Shown here: one piece after another, positions 1-12,141 of the stretch | How positions within the stretch are numbered: the stretch's first letter is position 1 | Layout of the letters: the number at the start of each line of letters is the position of its first letter | Origin: Phaeotremella fagi | Lineage: Eukaryota; Basidiomycota; Tremellomycetes; Tremellales; Phaeotremellaceae | Length of the DNA stretch: 64,000 bases | Direction of reading: 5' to 3' | Assembly (NCBI GenBank): GCA_001599715.1 | Contig: BCHU01000005.1 | Coordinates: 992,001 to 1,056,000, forward strand | The notes under the pieces: model-generated | Told to the model about the DNA's origin: nothing | The model's database searches: none | What the model saw: only the letters and a program-made list of their open reading frames with translations | Position numbers and translations under genes: made by a program

Positions 1-2253
1 AAATTAACTTTCAACGAAAATCCAAAATTATACAACGAACTTTTCAAACGTACATTCGATTATGCGGCTCTCAACAGAAGATTTAAATGGATGTTGGCTA
101 ATTGGCAGAACATCGCTCCTAAACAGAAAGATCGACCTATACAGAATTTGTTTTTGGATCCTAAATCTTGGGCTATTGATTATAAGACTAGATGGGAGAT
201 GGCTAAAAGAATGAAAACTGTTGTTAGGTTTGATACGATAGATGTTCAAGGGGTTTGTGATAGACAACAGTTGACTTCTGATTTATGGAACATTTGGTTT
301 CTTTTGACTGAAAATGGTGGGTCTCGGAGTGTATCGTAAAGGAGATATACTGATATCAACCCCTAGACGGTCGTAACGTTCAATTCCTTGCTAATGAATG
401 CAACTTTTCAGCTTGGATCATTGTATATTACAGAGATGACATGTTGAAAGATTCTTTGGTGCCCGGTTACCCGAGAGAAACTGGTGATAAAGCTTTAGCT
501 GTTTGGTGTGCTCTTTTATCTGGAACTGGTAAGTGGAGTTAGAATTCTGATCAGGTGAAGACTAACAGTTCTCAAGACGTCGCCGCTGAAAACACTCCTG
601 CTCAAGTTGACGAGAAAATTTTCATCATGCGTCCTTACGTCTTCGCTTGTGCCAAGGTGAGATTGAGTGGACTTGACAAGCTGAGATACTAATCCTAACC
701 TAGTACGATATCACTTATGCACCCTGGAATCATCGTCGATTACCAGTTGAAGAACCTGAGACCAAAGATCCAGAAACTGAGATCACCCTTCGAGATAAAG
801 CTTTACCGTATCAAAGATTCGGACAAACTTGGAAAAGAGCACCACCACATTTCATTTTAGGTAATTACATTGCATTCCTACGATTACTCGAAAGACAACC
901 TGGTCGAATGGGATTGAAATCTGGATCATCGACTTTTTCAACTTCAGCTTCAGAAGCTTCTTTACCAGGTTTATTCTCCGCTACATCACTTTTACCATCG
1001 ATCTATCATGATCGAGAATGGCAACGTAATTCAGTTTGTCAAGATCCGTTCGCTTCACCAGGTTTAGATCCCTTGACGTTCAAAGGTGAATTGAAAGGTT
1101 TCTGGAGAGGTAAATTCTTGTTTTACGATTTTGAGAGTTATCGGAAGATTCTGGCTGGGAACATGAGAGGTGTTTATACGGGTACTTTTGCTGAGCAAGC
1201 TGCTGAGATGGAATTCAAGGAGACGGTGATTAAAGTTAGAATCGATCAGGTTGGTGGGGAAGGTCCGATGTTGTTTGCTGGGTTTAGGGATATGGGATCG
1301 GTTAATGAGGATAACCATGAACATCCAGCTCCTCCACAGCAGCAGCAACAGTCGTCGACTTCAACTTCAGCTTCAAACTACTGGAGTTCGTATAAACATG
1401 CCGATAACACCTTCAACGATGAGGATGAAGAGGAACAGAGATTTATTGAGAACGGGTATGGACATCAAGTGTTGACCACTGAGGAAGAAATGAATCAACC
1501 TGATGAAAAAGGCTGGACGAAGGAGATCCTTTTGTCGGGGAGATGTAGGACTAGTTGGGGTTGGGCCAAGGTTAGGGGTAGAGTTCGAGCGTGGGATGGG
1601 TTGGTGATACTTGCCATTGCTTATTCTGTGAGTTGACTGTTTGTTTTTTGGACGAATTTTATTGATTTTAATCGTGTTTAGCGACATACGATGGGTCGTT
1701 GGCTTTGGAGAGGGTATCTGCATACTGGTGGTTATCTGGTTGGTAGATGGAGAGACACGTTTACGGCAGAAAGTATGAGAGGTGAGTTGAAGTGGTTTTG
1801 ACGATCAGAGTGATTCTCTAACAATGTTTAGGTTACGAAGGAGCGTTCGGTATGGTCAGAGCTGGCGATTTCTTTTATCCCCCTCATTTCCCTAAACGAA
1901 TGGAAGATTCGTTAGGCGTAGCGGCTTTAGGTGAAGGTGCCAAAAGGACTGGTCCATATATGAAAACCAAAAATACAAACAGGTTACCACCGATGCGTCC
2001 GCATCCGCCGTCATCTCGCAGTGGGAGTGCAGGCGGAGGTGGATCAAGACCAATGATGAGAAGTTCAACTAATTCTTCGAATAGTAGTCTTCGATCAAGT
2101 GGGTCAAGGGGATCTAGTGAAGGTGGCAGATCACCTACTAAATTTGGTTCTTCGTCTACGTCTACGAATGGCGGTTATATCGATACGGAAGATTGGAAAC
2201 GTGGGGATGAGAAAGGGAGGGGTGAGAAAAGACGTTGGGATGGGTATCGGTAG
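1..2253 (+). CDS. Conserved fungal protein, possible F-box protein (5' end outside window)
   Basis: The reading frame is open at base 1, so the start lies upstream. Six exons join in frame: 1-316, 412-528, 577-656, 704-1627, 1682-1781 and 1832-2253, giving about 652 visible residues. The second intron ends at an acceptor just after TTCTCAAG, the only one that keeps the frame. The visible protein is mostly globular: an aromatic-rich N-terminal half, then a Gly-rich block with RVRAWDGLVILAIAYS, GRWLWRGYLH and YEGAFGMVRAGDFFYP. I associate that block with the C-terminal domain of some fungal F-box proteins, but the F-box itself would lie outside the window, so the call is tentative. Residues from about 1320 to 1500 and the last 100 residues are disordered (Gln, Ser, Gly and Arg runs). 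The gene is not an obvious member of the F-box-like cluster that follows. Confidence 0.6.
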
Positions 2254-2762
2254 GATTGATGTAATACTAGTTTGTTTGCTGTTTCGTTGGGACGGGGTAG
2301 AGGGTGATTTTGCTCTGTCGCTCGTATTGGTTTTGATTTGGTTTCGTTGATTTGATGTTAATATGGACAAGGAGGACTTTACAGTTGTGTATCAAGTAAA
2401 CTATGTATCTAGTACTTTTCTACTTCTCATGCACTTTTCGTTATTCATCAGTCATAGTTGAAGAAATATTTCGAAAGAGAATCTGACCCTACTATCGATT
2501 TCGATCTGTGGTTCGGAGATTGTCAAACTGAATGGTTCCATTTCTTACAGATAGTGTACGAGTACAGTGTATATGCTGTACAATAGATACTGATGAATGA
2601 AATGATTCGAACCATACTCGTAAACGTAACGTCTGCAGTGGATTGCTGCTGTACGAGCACTGCCACAACAGTTCTGATGGTGTTTCAGGCATTTCAACTC
2701 CAAACATCCATCAGTAAACAACCAAAACAGAAGAGATATCTGTACATCTGAATCCACCAAAA
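2254..2762. other. Intergenic region before paralog P1
   Basis: It contains the 3' end of the upstream gene and the promoter of P1. TACAGT/CTGTAC-type short palindromes occur near 2555-2585, and CTGCCACAAC lies about 100 bp before the P1 start. I see no convincing gene. Confidence 0.5.
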
Positions 2763-4117
2763 ATGCTTTCCAAGACTACTTCGTTCTCATCCCCGCTCCA
2801 AACCGAGACCAAAATCAAAAACAAGACCAAAACCAAAACTAAAACTAAAAACAAGATTAAGACCAAAACCAATACCAAAACCGAAACTCATACCCCAACA
2901 GAACTCCCACCAGAGATTTGGAAATTGATTCTCACTTTCGTTCGAAATCGACCTCCATCACCGGGTACGAGGGCTTCTTGGGATGAACTGAATCAACATG
3001 ATTTGGTTTCTTGCATGTTGGTTTGTTCGATGTTCAACGATTTGACAGCACCACTACTTTATTCATCAATCTATATCGACGATTTAAAATTTTTGACTCA
3101 AGGTTTCGACTCTACTGCTGTGGAGAATATTAGACATCATCCATTTAATCCTATACATCGAATGAAGCCTACTTTGGTCGAACGAATTACCAAAAACAAG
3201 AATCAACTCTTGGAGTTGGTTACAAAGGTTTATTTGGTTTATCATCAACAAACTGTTGAACCGAGTTATTCAACTATCCTCGTCGATCAGATCGATTCTT
3301 CTGTCTGGGATGTCTTTGGTAGATCTGATGATCTGGAACAAATAAAATATCACCTTTTTCATCAACTCGATATCATCCAAAAGGCGGTAGAATTCTTTAA
3401 TAACTATACAACCGATAATTCTGTCTCTTCAATCGATCAAATCCTACCAAATCTGAAAAAAGTCTCGATAGCTTCGACAGGTGATTATTTTTCACCCCTT
3501 GGAGAAAGTCTGATGTATGAAGGTATTCAGCTTTATCATTCTTGTGTTGAGACTAAAAGGGATTTACTTGAAATCTTGTCTACCTCCACAAGTCTTCGAA
3601 ACATATGTAGTTACTCCTGTGGATTTGGCCCACTCTCTTTCTCAGCTTTAGCGACGTACAAGGTTGTTTCAATGGAAATCCACAATCATCCATCAGCCCT
3701 CGACAGATATCAAGACCCTCAATTTTGTCCTTCTCTTGTAGGTGGAACAACCCATCATAACCTTCATTCAACACGTAAAACTCGATCTGAATTGACGGAA
3801 TATTCGACTATCTCAATCGAAAACACTTGTCATAGTATATTTGACTTTGTGGCACATCCGAAGTCAGGCTTCACATTCAAAACTTGGATCCACCAAAATA
3901 TTTGAGGGAGACAACGTTGAAATTCTATGGTGGTTTATTCGCTCGTGATCAAGATCTCAAGGATTTGCCCGTCGAAAGTAGAATTCTTCTTTGTCAGGAA
4001 TTGGCTAAAACTAGGAAATCTTTGAAGGAGAAAGTTAAATCATCATGGGGGTTTACAGGGAAAGTGGAATTCTTGGAGGAAGCCGATTGGAGGTGTGAAG
4101 CTTGCGGAGATACATAG
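2763..4117 (+). CDS. F-box-like cluster paralog P1 (reading frame broken near 3840-3900)
   Basis: This is the first of nine paralogs. The N-terminus is an unusual Lys/Thr-rich run of about 35 residues encoded by a simple repeat. It is followed by the F-box-like segment ELPPEIWKLILTFVRN, the core VYHQQTVEPSYSTI, and a motif corresponding to LASRGD (here IASTGD). The intron that all other members carry before MFNDL is precisely absent here. The first frame ends at 3905, but the family tail (TTLKFYGGLF to GFTGKVEFLEEADWRCEACG) continues in another frame from about 3845 to the stop at 4117. A candidate 89-nt intron (3775-3863, GTAAAA...AAG with a TTTGAC-like branch site) or a 29-nt one (3835-3863) would restore the frame; otherwise this is a frameshifted pseudogene. 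An SCF ubiquitin-ligase adaptor role is inferred from the F-box-like start only. Confidence 0.6.
2800..2888 (+). repeat. Simple (AAAACC/AAGACC)-type repeat inside P1
   Basis: Imperfect hexamers of A and C with G or T variants encode alternating Lys-Thr and Lys-Asn pairs at the N-terminus of P1. No other paralog has this stretch, so it looks like a recent expansion just after the start codon. Confidence 0.8.
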
Positions 4118-4410
4118 GCAGAAGGAGGTTTTCTCGATTTATGGAGATACATATTTGGTACTTTTGATATATTGGAATCAGCATGTGGATATATATATAC
4201 AGTTGGTTTGGATCTTCATCCAAAACGTATCGATGAAATGCGTCGTTTGTTGACATTTCTTCATTCTTCCACCACGACTGACTGCCACAATTGATTGGTT
4301 GGCTGAAACAGGGTTTGGGTTTCATGTCCATATCCACCCAAATATCCTCATCAAATACAACCATCAAGAAAAAGAAGAAAGAATTATCTTTCACTCGAAT
4401 TCCACCAATC

Positions 4411-5745
4411 ATGACTTTAGATCCTCTCTCGAACCCAACTTCGATCTCCCCCGAAGCCCAATCTCAAAACTCATTGGAACTCCCACCAGAAATTTGGAAA
4501 TTGATTCTCACCTTCCTTCGTAATGATCCACCACCAGGTAAAAACTCATCATGGAAAGAATTGAACCAACATGATTTGACTAGTGCTGCGAGAGTCTCAT
4601 CTGTGAGTAGCTGCATTCATTGACTCTGTTTGACTGCGGTATGAAAGGTTGATGCAATCAAATAGATGTTTAACGACCTCGCGGCTCCCTTGCTTTATTC
4701 ATCGATTTTCGTCGATGATTTTACACATTTGGTTCAAGGCTTTGATCCAAGTCTGGTCGAGGATTCAGAAAAGACTTCAACCAAACGTTCTAAAAATATC
4801 AATTTCAAAGTCAAAACCCCAATCACTATCACCAGAAAATCTAAGAACAAGAATGAACTTTTGAACTTGGTCAATCAACTTCATTTGGTTTATCATAATC
4901 ATGACAGAACTGAGCCTACATACTCATCAATTATTAAGGGCTATTCATGGAATATCATGGGTGAAACCGATAACGACGATAAAATGCTTTGGAAGATGGT
5001 TGACGATCTGGATAAATTTGGTAACGGTTTACGATATCTTCAAGAAACAACTCAGTCATGTAAATGTCATCTTATCGAAAAGTATATGCCGAACGTGAAG
5101 ACAGTTTCATTAGCTTCTAGAGGGGGTGGCAAGGAAATCTCAGCTATCGTTGAGAAACTCGATCATCCTCAAATATTCGATAGATGTCAAACTATTAAAG
5201 AAGTTTTATTCGAATTTTTCACACCTTCAAAGATCATCACTACAATCTGTTCTTCGTCTTGCGGTGTTGGACCTTTATCAATCCCAGATCTTATGGGACT
5301 AGGACATTCGACAATGGAATTCTATCATCATTCATCAGCGATTGCTCAACATCATGATCATCTATTCTCTACCTCAGTCATTGGGGTCGTCAACCACTAC
5401 CCATTGTTATTACGAAAATCTCCAAAACAGAATATCGAAGATACAGCTCTGTTGGTTAAGAATATTTGTCTCACCATGGCAGCCGCTACGGCCACACATT
5501 CACAACATTCACCAGAATTCAAGAAGAAAAATCAATCTTTGAAAAAACCCTTCATGAACACTACCTCACTCAAATTTTATTGTTCATTTCTCGAAAACGA
5601 TATCAAGAAGAATTCGACTTCTGGTTTGAGTTTGATGAAGACTAAGAGAGTTTTGAAGAAAGAGGTTGAGAAAGCTGGTTATACTGGGAAAGTTGAATTT
5701 TTCAAGGATGCTCCAGTCTGCCAATGTTGTGGACTTCAGGGGTAG
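4411..5745 (+). CDS. F-box-like cluster paralog P2
   Basis: Two exons, 4411-4602 and 4666-5745, encode 423 residues. The intron (GTGAGT...TAG, phase 0) falls between ARVSS and MFNDLAAPLLYSS, the conserved family position. Residues from about 20 to 65 form the F-box-like segment (LELPPEIWKLILTFLRN to LNQHDLTSAARVSS). The middle carries KNKNELLNLVNQLHLVYH, EPTYSSII, CKCHL and MPNVKTVSLASRGG. The C-terminal third has CSSSCGVGPLSIPDL, FYHHSS and the tail GYTGKVEFFKDAPVCQCCG. This is an intact copy and a good reference for the family. It lies about 290 bp after P1 in the same direction. The start was chosen as the in-frame ATG followed by a short disordered leader and then the F-box segment. Binding to Skp1 is inferred, not shown. 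Confidence 0.75.
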
Positions 5746-6395
5746 GTTGAGCAGCGAGAAGAGGGTGGAATCGAATGGAGAGATTGAGAATATGTAGTGG
5801 GAAATTGTAAGAATGGATCTGGAATCCGGGATATGTGGAGTCATCGTTCATCTGTTCACTGAGTGACATATACTGTACTGTATATCTTTCAGAATCTGAA
5901 GTCAATTTTTTACTTTGTACATAGTAAAAGCGATATTGTAGATCTACTGTAGCTATCGTCTGATGATATGTTGTGATAAATCATTCTTAAATCTTTGCTG
6001 CAAGAATGTTGATACGATTTTGGGGACACATTGTGGAGGAGCTTGAGGCTTAGCAAGAGCGAGAATGTCTGAGAGACCATGTACAGTACCATACTCGTAC
6101 TATAGGTGACCTTCCCTTGGTGGCTTTTAGCAAATTTCCTCTGTGATATGAACGTAGGATGACATGTTTTACAAAGGACTTATTTCTTTTCATCTGGGTT
6201 AACCAAGCCTTCTGAGGGAGTGAGTTTCCATCCGATGAAAGGTGCGAGTTAAACCGTCGAAAGACGTATATAAAATCGATTGGGCGAGTTTTCTTGTTCA
6301 CTTCTACTTCCAACTTCCGATTCATTTATTCAATTTCAATACCTTTTTATTTTGGTACAACAAGCCTCTTGTAATTGCTAATGTTAACTCATATT
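5746..6395. other. Intergenic region between P2 and the small gene at 6396
   Basis: It includes the 3' end of P2, with TACTGTACTGTA-like short repeats near 5875 and again near 6080-6100. A GTAATT...TATGCAG stretch at about 6371-6401 could be an intron of the next gene. Nothing else is recognisable. Confidence 0.4.
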
Positions 6396-6924
6396 ATGCA
6401 GAAATCAGGTCCCTGTGGGGAAGGCATCGTCACCAGTCGATGGTCTGTCTAGTGAGTACTGAGCAGAAATTTCCATAGTGACTATGCTGATCTTGTCAAT
6501 TTGTAGTCTTCTCAACGGATACCAAGAGATCTCAACAACATTCAGATCCGGCAAAGAGAACAACAGCAACTTACGATTGTCTGTAACTACCGCTCGATGG
6601 GTCAATCCAGTCCAAACGAAAATCTTCCCGAGAATCTTTAAAGCAGTAGATGAAAATAATAGTGTTATATCGTCTTTCAATCCCACCGCTGATTGTGAAG
6701 GTGCCGATACTTGTTTAGCAAGTACAGCTCCTAAAGACAAAATCACATCGGAAGGTAGATCAGAAGCCTTTCAGAAGCTTACCAAAGACTGGAGAGAGAA
6801 AGGTCCAAGGTCGAAATTATATGATAAGAGTTTCGAGGATTTGTATCTCAAAAACATCAACTCCATCTTTGATGCTCATGATAGCTATGTCGAAGGGATT
6901 TTTGGGAAGCAGGTTGAGGAATAG
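6396..6924 (+). CDS. Small unknown protein between P2 and P3
   Basis: Two exons, 6396-6451 and 6507-6924, join in frame (GTGAGT donor, TTTGTAG acceptor) to give 157 residues. It is not recognisably related to the surrounding F-box-like family: it has no LPPEIW, LASRGD or CxxC motif. The sequence is hydrophilic and mixed alpha-like, with a stretch containing TADCEGADTCLAS and a C-terminus ending FDAHDSYVEGIFGKQVEE. There is no signal peptide or membrane segment. The first exon is uncertain: the start ATG overlaps the end of an intron-like GTAATT...TATGCAG element, so the true start may lie further upstream. I do not recognise a family. The gene could be an insertion into the tandem array or a remnant of older gene content. 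Confidence 0.5.
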
Positions 6925-7343
6925 TACAAGAAGGGGGGATTACTGAGTGTGGTTTCAATGAGTAGAGTCGATAGTGCCTTCTTTAAGTAGTTTGTGATGC
7001 TAGTTTTGTGAGTGCCACTAGAAGGTCGTTGATCCTTTGTGAAATACTTTCCAGTTCTCATTCGGAGGAGTTTTCGCTCCTTTTAGCCTCACCGTTTCGG
7101 GGTGAATTATCATATGTGGAGTCGAGATATTAGAATCTTGTGCATAGGACAAGATAGTGATTTTGATGCGTCGCCAGTCTTTGTCAAATGATTAAATTGT
7201 TCATATCACACTGGTACTTTACCAGTCAGTGCCACGCAGTGCCGTTTGGAGATTGCAATATGAAACACAGATCAAAATGAATGCTCTTTCCTCAACAACG
7301 ACATCCATCAATTGACTACAACTATAATATAGAGAAGCTCAGT
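6925..7343. other. Intergenic region before P3
   Basis: It holds the 3' end of the small gene and the P3 promoter. AGTGCCACGCAGTGCC lies about 115 bp before the P3 start. Nothing else is seen. Confidence 0.45.
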
Positions 7344-8712
7344 ATGTCACCTCTCGTCACCCCAGCTTCACCAGCCTCTATGCCAGAGCTACCACCAGAG
7401 ATATATCGAAAAATCATCAAATTCGTACGAAGGGAACCGCCCCCAGCAGGAAAAGTTTGTGATTGGAGATCACTTCGTAATCATGATTTGACTTCTTTGA
7501 TGAGAACTTCAGTTGTGAGTAATGGGATCTCGTATGCCATCATAGCAACAAGCTGATGACGATGTTATTCAGTTGCTCAACGATTTAACGGCTCCGTTCC
7601 TGTATACTTCGGTTTTCGTTGATGATCTATACAACTTTGCTGAAGGTTTTGATTCAACATTAATCGAACCTCCCATCATTCCAACTGAGGATTCTCATTC
7701 TCATTCTCATTCTATCCATCAGTTATCTCTTCCAGAAGTAACCATTTTACCACCCAGTTTCGAAAGACAAACCAAAAACAAAAACGAATTACTAAAATAT
7801 GTCAATCAAATTCATTTGGTTTATCATACCCATCATGTCGAACCCTCCTACTCAACAATTATCAACGGAGCTTCTGACAAATGGGAAATGTTTGGTGAAA
7901 TGAATATCATTAAGATTTGTGCAAACACTATCAAGGATTTACAGTCATTTCAAAATGGTTTACATCTCGAAAACAAAAAATCAACCTGCCCATGTGCTAC
8001 TTGTCCATCCAAAGAATTGAGGATCGACGACATTTGTCCTAATCTGAGAACGGCGTCATTAGCTTCAAGAGGTGATGGAATTTGGAAAATTTTGAAATAT
8101 TGGTCGAATCCAGAAATCTTTGATCTCAGCGATGAAATTCAACAAAACTTGATTGTGTTCTTGACCAATTCTAAAACGAGTAAAACGGTCTGTGATCATT
8201 CTGTCCCAGGGGTCGGTCCTCTTAGTTTGCCCAGTGTTATGGGACTTCAATCAAGAGCGGTCCGATTCCTACATCATTCCTCAACGTTATCAGAACATGC
8301 CGACAGTTTTGACGGATCTGTAATGATAGGCCATGCCAATCATTACCATATGAAATCAATGTTGTGTGAAGATCCTCGCGAGAATATGAGGGTTATACGT
8401 AGATTCGCAAATTACGTCGTTTGCATGGTCACTAAGTCAGGAACCTGCAAGAAAGAAGGTGGTCAAGTGGTCAAATACGTCGATTCAGTACCAGAACTGG
8501 TAGAGAGAACTGCGTTCGAGCTTTTCGGTGGTTTATATCTCGAGGATAACGAATATGTCCCTGAAGAACTTCGTGAGTATGTAATCAAAACATTGTCTGG
8601 AATGAGGGATTCTTTAAAGGAAAAAATCCCCAACGATCTCGGTTTTACTGGAAAGTTGGAATTCCTTGAAGAGAATTGCGCTCCGTGCGACGCGTGTGGA
8701 CTTGAGGAATGA
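7344..8712 (+). CDS. F-box-like cluster paralog P3
   Basis: Exons 7344-7514 and 7573-8712 give 436 residues; the intron is in the family position (phase 0). The F-box-like segment is MPELPPEIYRKIIKFVRR. A Ser-His repeat (SHSHSHS near residue 90) is private to this copy. The family core follows: KNKNELLKYVNQIHLVYH, EPSYSTIINGAS, the Cys pair CPCATC, LRTASLASRGDG, CDHSVPGVGPLSLPSVMGL and LHHSSTLSEHAD. The tail is GFTGKLEFLEENCAPCDACG. All family landmarks are present, so the gene looks intact. An upstream in-frame ATG at 7281 exists; 7344 was preferred because it gives a leader of the same size as in the other paralogs. It converges on P4, with stop codons about 350 bp apart. Confidence 0.75.
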
Positions 8713-9060
8713 ATAAGGGGGATCTAAATTGAAGAATAAAGACGGGGATACTGTAAGAAAGAGAGATATCTTTAGCTGGATATGAGATTTTCCTGAAATG
8801 TAGATGCTGTAAAAATAGCTAGTAATGTTGTGACTGTACTTGTATTTCTGCCCAAAGAAATCTATGTTAACGATCATGAATGTATAGTTTTCTCATCAGA
8901 TATATCATTTTTATCCCAATTTACTGTTTCTGCTCATCATATATATCTACAGATCCCAACAACGTGTATTTCTAATATCGTTATACAGTTCCCCCTTCTT
9001 TCCTATTCTCAATTCATCATCGAATAAGCCTATTACCAGTCTCATTGACTTGTCAATGTA
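8713..9060. other. Convergent 3' intergenic region between P3 and P4
   Basis: AT-rich, with several TATAT stretches. It separates the 3' ends of a + and a - paralog. No gene is seen. Confidence 0.5.
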
Positions 9061-10323
9061 TCAGCCCTTCAATGCACAAGCTTCGCATACAGGAATATCA
9101 TCATCCATCATAAATTCAAACTTACCATTAAACCCGTTCTCTTTAGCTTCTTTTCTGAGGGATTTTCTAGCGTTTTCCAAGGTTTTGAGATACTTTCGGT
9201 ATTTTACATTGGGGAAGTGAGATTGATCGTCAGCACTAGGTTGGCGATCACCGTAAAATAAGAATGAAGTTCTCTTGATCAATTTCTCTGCTGTGGTTGT
9301 TAAGGGATCGAGGAGAAGGGGATTTTGTTCCAGACATTCAGCGAACCAAACAGATCGACTCTGCGTATTAACAAGTTTCATGCACATAGAAGCAAATTTC
9401 TTTGTTGCCTCTAGTAAAAACTGGGGATCAAGAAACCCCTCAGGTGCAGAGTATCGATTGACTGTACCGATAATAAGCGAACGAAGTATAGGGTTGACAT
9501 GATGTTCATTCACGACAGTTGAAGCAGAGTGATGGTAGATTTCGATATCTTTGTCGATGGCCAGCAATACAGGAAGTATCAAATGACCAAGCATCGAATG
9601 AGTACAAATAGACCGTAAGCGCTTTGATCCACAGACCGTATAAATGAACTGCCTGAATTTCGGGAACGATGTCTTGATGAAGTCTGATGTAGTTCGACCG
9701 TTGAAATTCCAAAGATCATCTCCTCGTGAAGCCAAAGAAATAGTCTCCAATTCTGGGAAGATGCTTTCAAAATGAACACCCCATTCTTCACTTGAATTAC
9801 ATTCCAACAGAGCGTCAATACCTTCCTTCCATTTATCGAGATCAGATCTAAGCAATTTAGTTTTACGTGAGTTGTCCGGTGTTGATTCCAATTCTCCGAC
9901 AAGATTCCAAGATGAACCATTAATAAGACTGGAGTATTTAGGTTCGAATTTAATATGATGATAAACCAAATTGAGTCGAATAACTGATTTCAAAAGTTCA
10001 TTTTTGGTTTTTGATTTTCTGTCCAAAGTTGATTGTGAAGCGGTCGATTGGGAACTTGAATGATGACCATAAACCAATAATCCCAAATCATCGACGAAAA
10101 CCGATTTGTAGAGCAGAGGGATGGTGATTTCGTTGAACTCCTATCAGAGCGTCAGTATTTTCTTACTAACTTTTAGACGTACACTGTTCAGACGCATGCA
10201 GGTAGCGAGGTCTGATTGATGTAGGGCGTCCCAGCCACAGCTTTGACCTGGAGGTGGAATTTCACGTTTCAAATGTGATAGGACTGTAGTCCATATTTCA
10301 GGTGGTAGTTGAGGAGGTGACAT
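9061..10323 (-). CDS. F-box-like cluster paralog P4
   Basis: Exons 10183-10323 and 9061-10140 encode 406 residues; the intron (GTACGT...TAG) is in the family position between MRLNS and EFNEITIPLLYKS. Landmarks are QLPPEIWTTVLSHLKR, KTKNELLKSVIRLNLVYHH, EPKYSSLINGSSWNLVGELE, LETISLASRGDDLWNF, ICTHSMLGHLILPVLLA, IYHHSAS, TSFLFYGD and the tail GFNGKFEFMMDDDIPVCEAC. The internal Cys pair found in most relatives before the MPNL motif is missing here (the segment reads SSEEWGVHFESIFPELE). The start at 10323 was chosen because the ORF extension upstream to 10437 has no counterpart in relatives. It heads the reverse-strand block P4-P6. Confidence 0.72.
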
Positions 10324-10797
10324 TGGGATGGTAATAGGGGTTAGAGTAGTGATTCCAACTGGTAGTTGATAGAGGTTGGAATATTTGATGGATGTGGTTA
10401 GGTGAAAAGTGTTTTCCATGTAACGGTCTGAAACCAAGATTCTTTTGGTGGCGTTTCATCGACTGTACAAGTACTACAGTGAGAAAAATTTAAATACTTA
10501 TGATCTTATCTTATATCAGCAAGACCAAAGAGTTAACATAGACATATGTACAGTATCGATATCAGAGACGATCAGCTAGTAATGATAGCTTATGTGATGC
10601 ATGATGTCCCTTGAAGGAATGATAGGCCCATATATCCTCTCTACTAAATAATCTTGTAAATCAACCTCCACTCCCTAGTATCAATCTTGATTTGTCTCCA
10701 TTTCTTGAATATATCAACAACGCCTCAAATGTATACACAAATTTCAACCTAGTTATCTTTGATACCCAATGCCAACCACCATTTCAAGACGTTCAAG
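10324..10797. other. Intergenic region between P4 and P5
   Basis: It holds the P4 promoter, with GGTGGCG near 10447 (GCCAC on the P4 sense strand) and GTACAAGTACTACAGT near 10466, and the 3' end of P5. No further gene is seen. Confidence 0.45.
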
Positions 10798-12141
10798 CTA
10801 ATCCCTCATACCACAAGCTTTACAATGTGGCGCTTCAGGAAGAAATTCCAAATTCCCCATGAATCCACTATCTTCAGCGATTTTCATCATCTTTGGTTTC
10901 AAATCGATTACTTCTTGATTCATCATACCAAAACTAGGATTCGGAGCTATCATATAATATAAAGCCAAATCCATATTTGACATACGTGGGTTTCGATAAG
11001 TTAGATCCGAATAAAAGATGAATGAGGTGTTTTCGTAGAATGACCTTGGGATTTTAACATGACCACCAGCGATTTGTGGAATCGGCATCGATAAACCTTT
11101 CTGAGAAAATACAGCGTTTCTAATGTTATATTCAACCAATTGAGCTGTCTCTTCAGCTGCATGTTTTTCACAAGATGAAGGGATCGAAGGATAATGATTG
11201 ATTGAACCCATCACCAAAGGTCTAGCCAATTCCCATCCGTCATCTGTTTTCTCCCTTGAGTAAGATGAAGAATGATGATAAAATTCTTTTCGACTGTTGG
11301 TGGATGAAATCGAAGGTACAGTCAACGGAGCACAAGCTGAATGATGACAAATCGAAGTGACTTTATCGGGTGCCGTGAAAATTGAAAATTGAAGTCTTGT
11401 AGCTTTGACATATCTATCATCAAAATCAGGAGTTACCGGACAATCTTTATTCCCAGTCCAAAATTCATCTCCGCGAGAAGCGAATGAAACGGTTTCCAAA
11501 TTTGGCATAGCCTGTTCTAGACAACAACAATAGCAGTCGTCTGGATAACAACCTTTCAAAGCTTCTAAACCGTTCTCGATGATTTCTAGATCTTGATAGA
11601 ATTTTAAACGTTTCTCATCGGATTTCGGATCTTGTTTACGTGTTCCCATCAAGATCCAGGGTGTACCGTTGAGAAGTGATGCGTAGGAGGGTTCATAGCC
11701 CTGATGATGGAGGACGAGATGGATTTGTTTGGTGAATTTGAGTGATTCATTTTTGTTTTTAGAGATTCTTGGATTGGTTTGAAGGCTGGTTGGACTGTTT
11801 GAAGAGTCATCAAGAATGGTTTTATCGAAACCTTCAACCAATTTTTTGACATCATAAACCAAAGGAGCCTCGTAAAGGAATGGTGTGGTGACTTCATTGA
11901 ACATCTAGAACGTACATCAGTACATGCAGCACCTTAGTCTGGAGCCAGACTGGACGTCTGTGGAACTTACTCGACAAACGCGTAGACATATTGTGAGTTG
12001 ATGTTGGTGGAGCGCTGTCCACGAACAGACAGTCCCCGCTGGAGGTGGTTGAGTTCGAACGAAAGAGATGATAATACTCCAGATCTCTGGAAGTAGTTCA
12101 GGCAGAGTTTTACTATCTGGATCACCAGCTGAAGGTATCAT
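10798..12141 (-). CDS. F-box-like cluster paralog P5
   Basis: Exons 11971-12141 and 10798-11904 give 425 residues; the intron separates CLRVCR from MFNEVTTPFLYEA. The F-box-like segment is ELLPEIWSIIISFVRT, followed by PPPAGTVCSW. Further family marks are KNKNESLKFTKQIHLVLHH, EPSYASLLNGTPWILMG, the dense Cys cluster DCYCCCLEQAMPNLETVSF, ASRGDEFW, ICHHSACAPLTVPSI, FYHHSSS and the tail GFMGNLEFLPEAPHCKACG. The copy is intact by length and landmarks. It runs in the same direction as P4 and P6. The family function is unknown; an adaptor role in protein turnover is inferred from the F-box-like N-terminus. Confidence 0.72.

Noticed and set aside
6405..6746. 113-residue minus-strand ORF over the small gene at 6396
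   Set aside because: The + strand has consistent splice sites; the minus ORF is a mirror.
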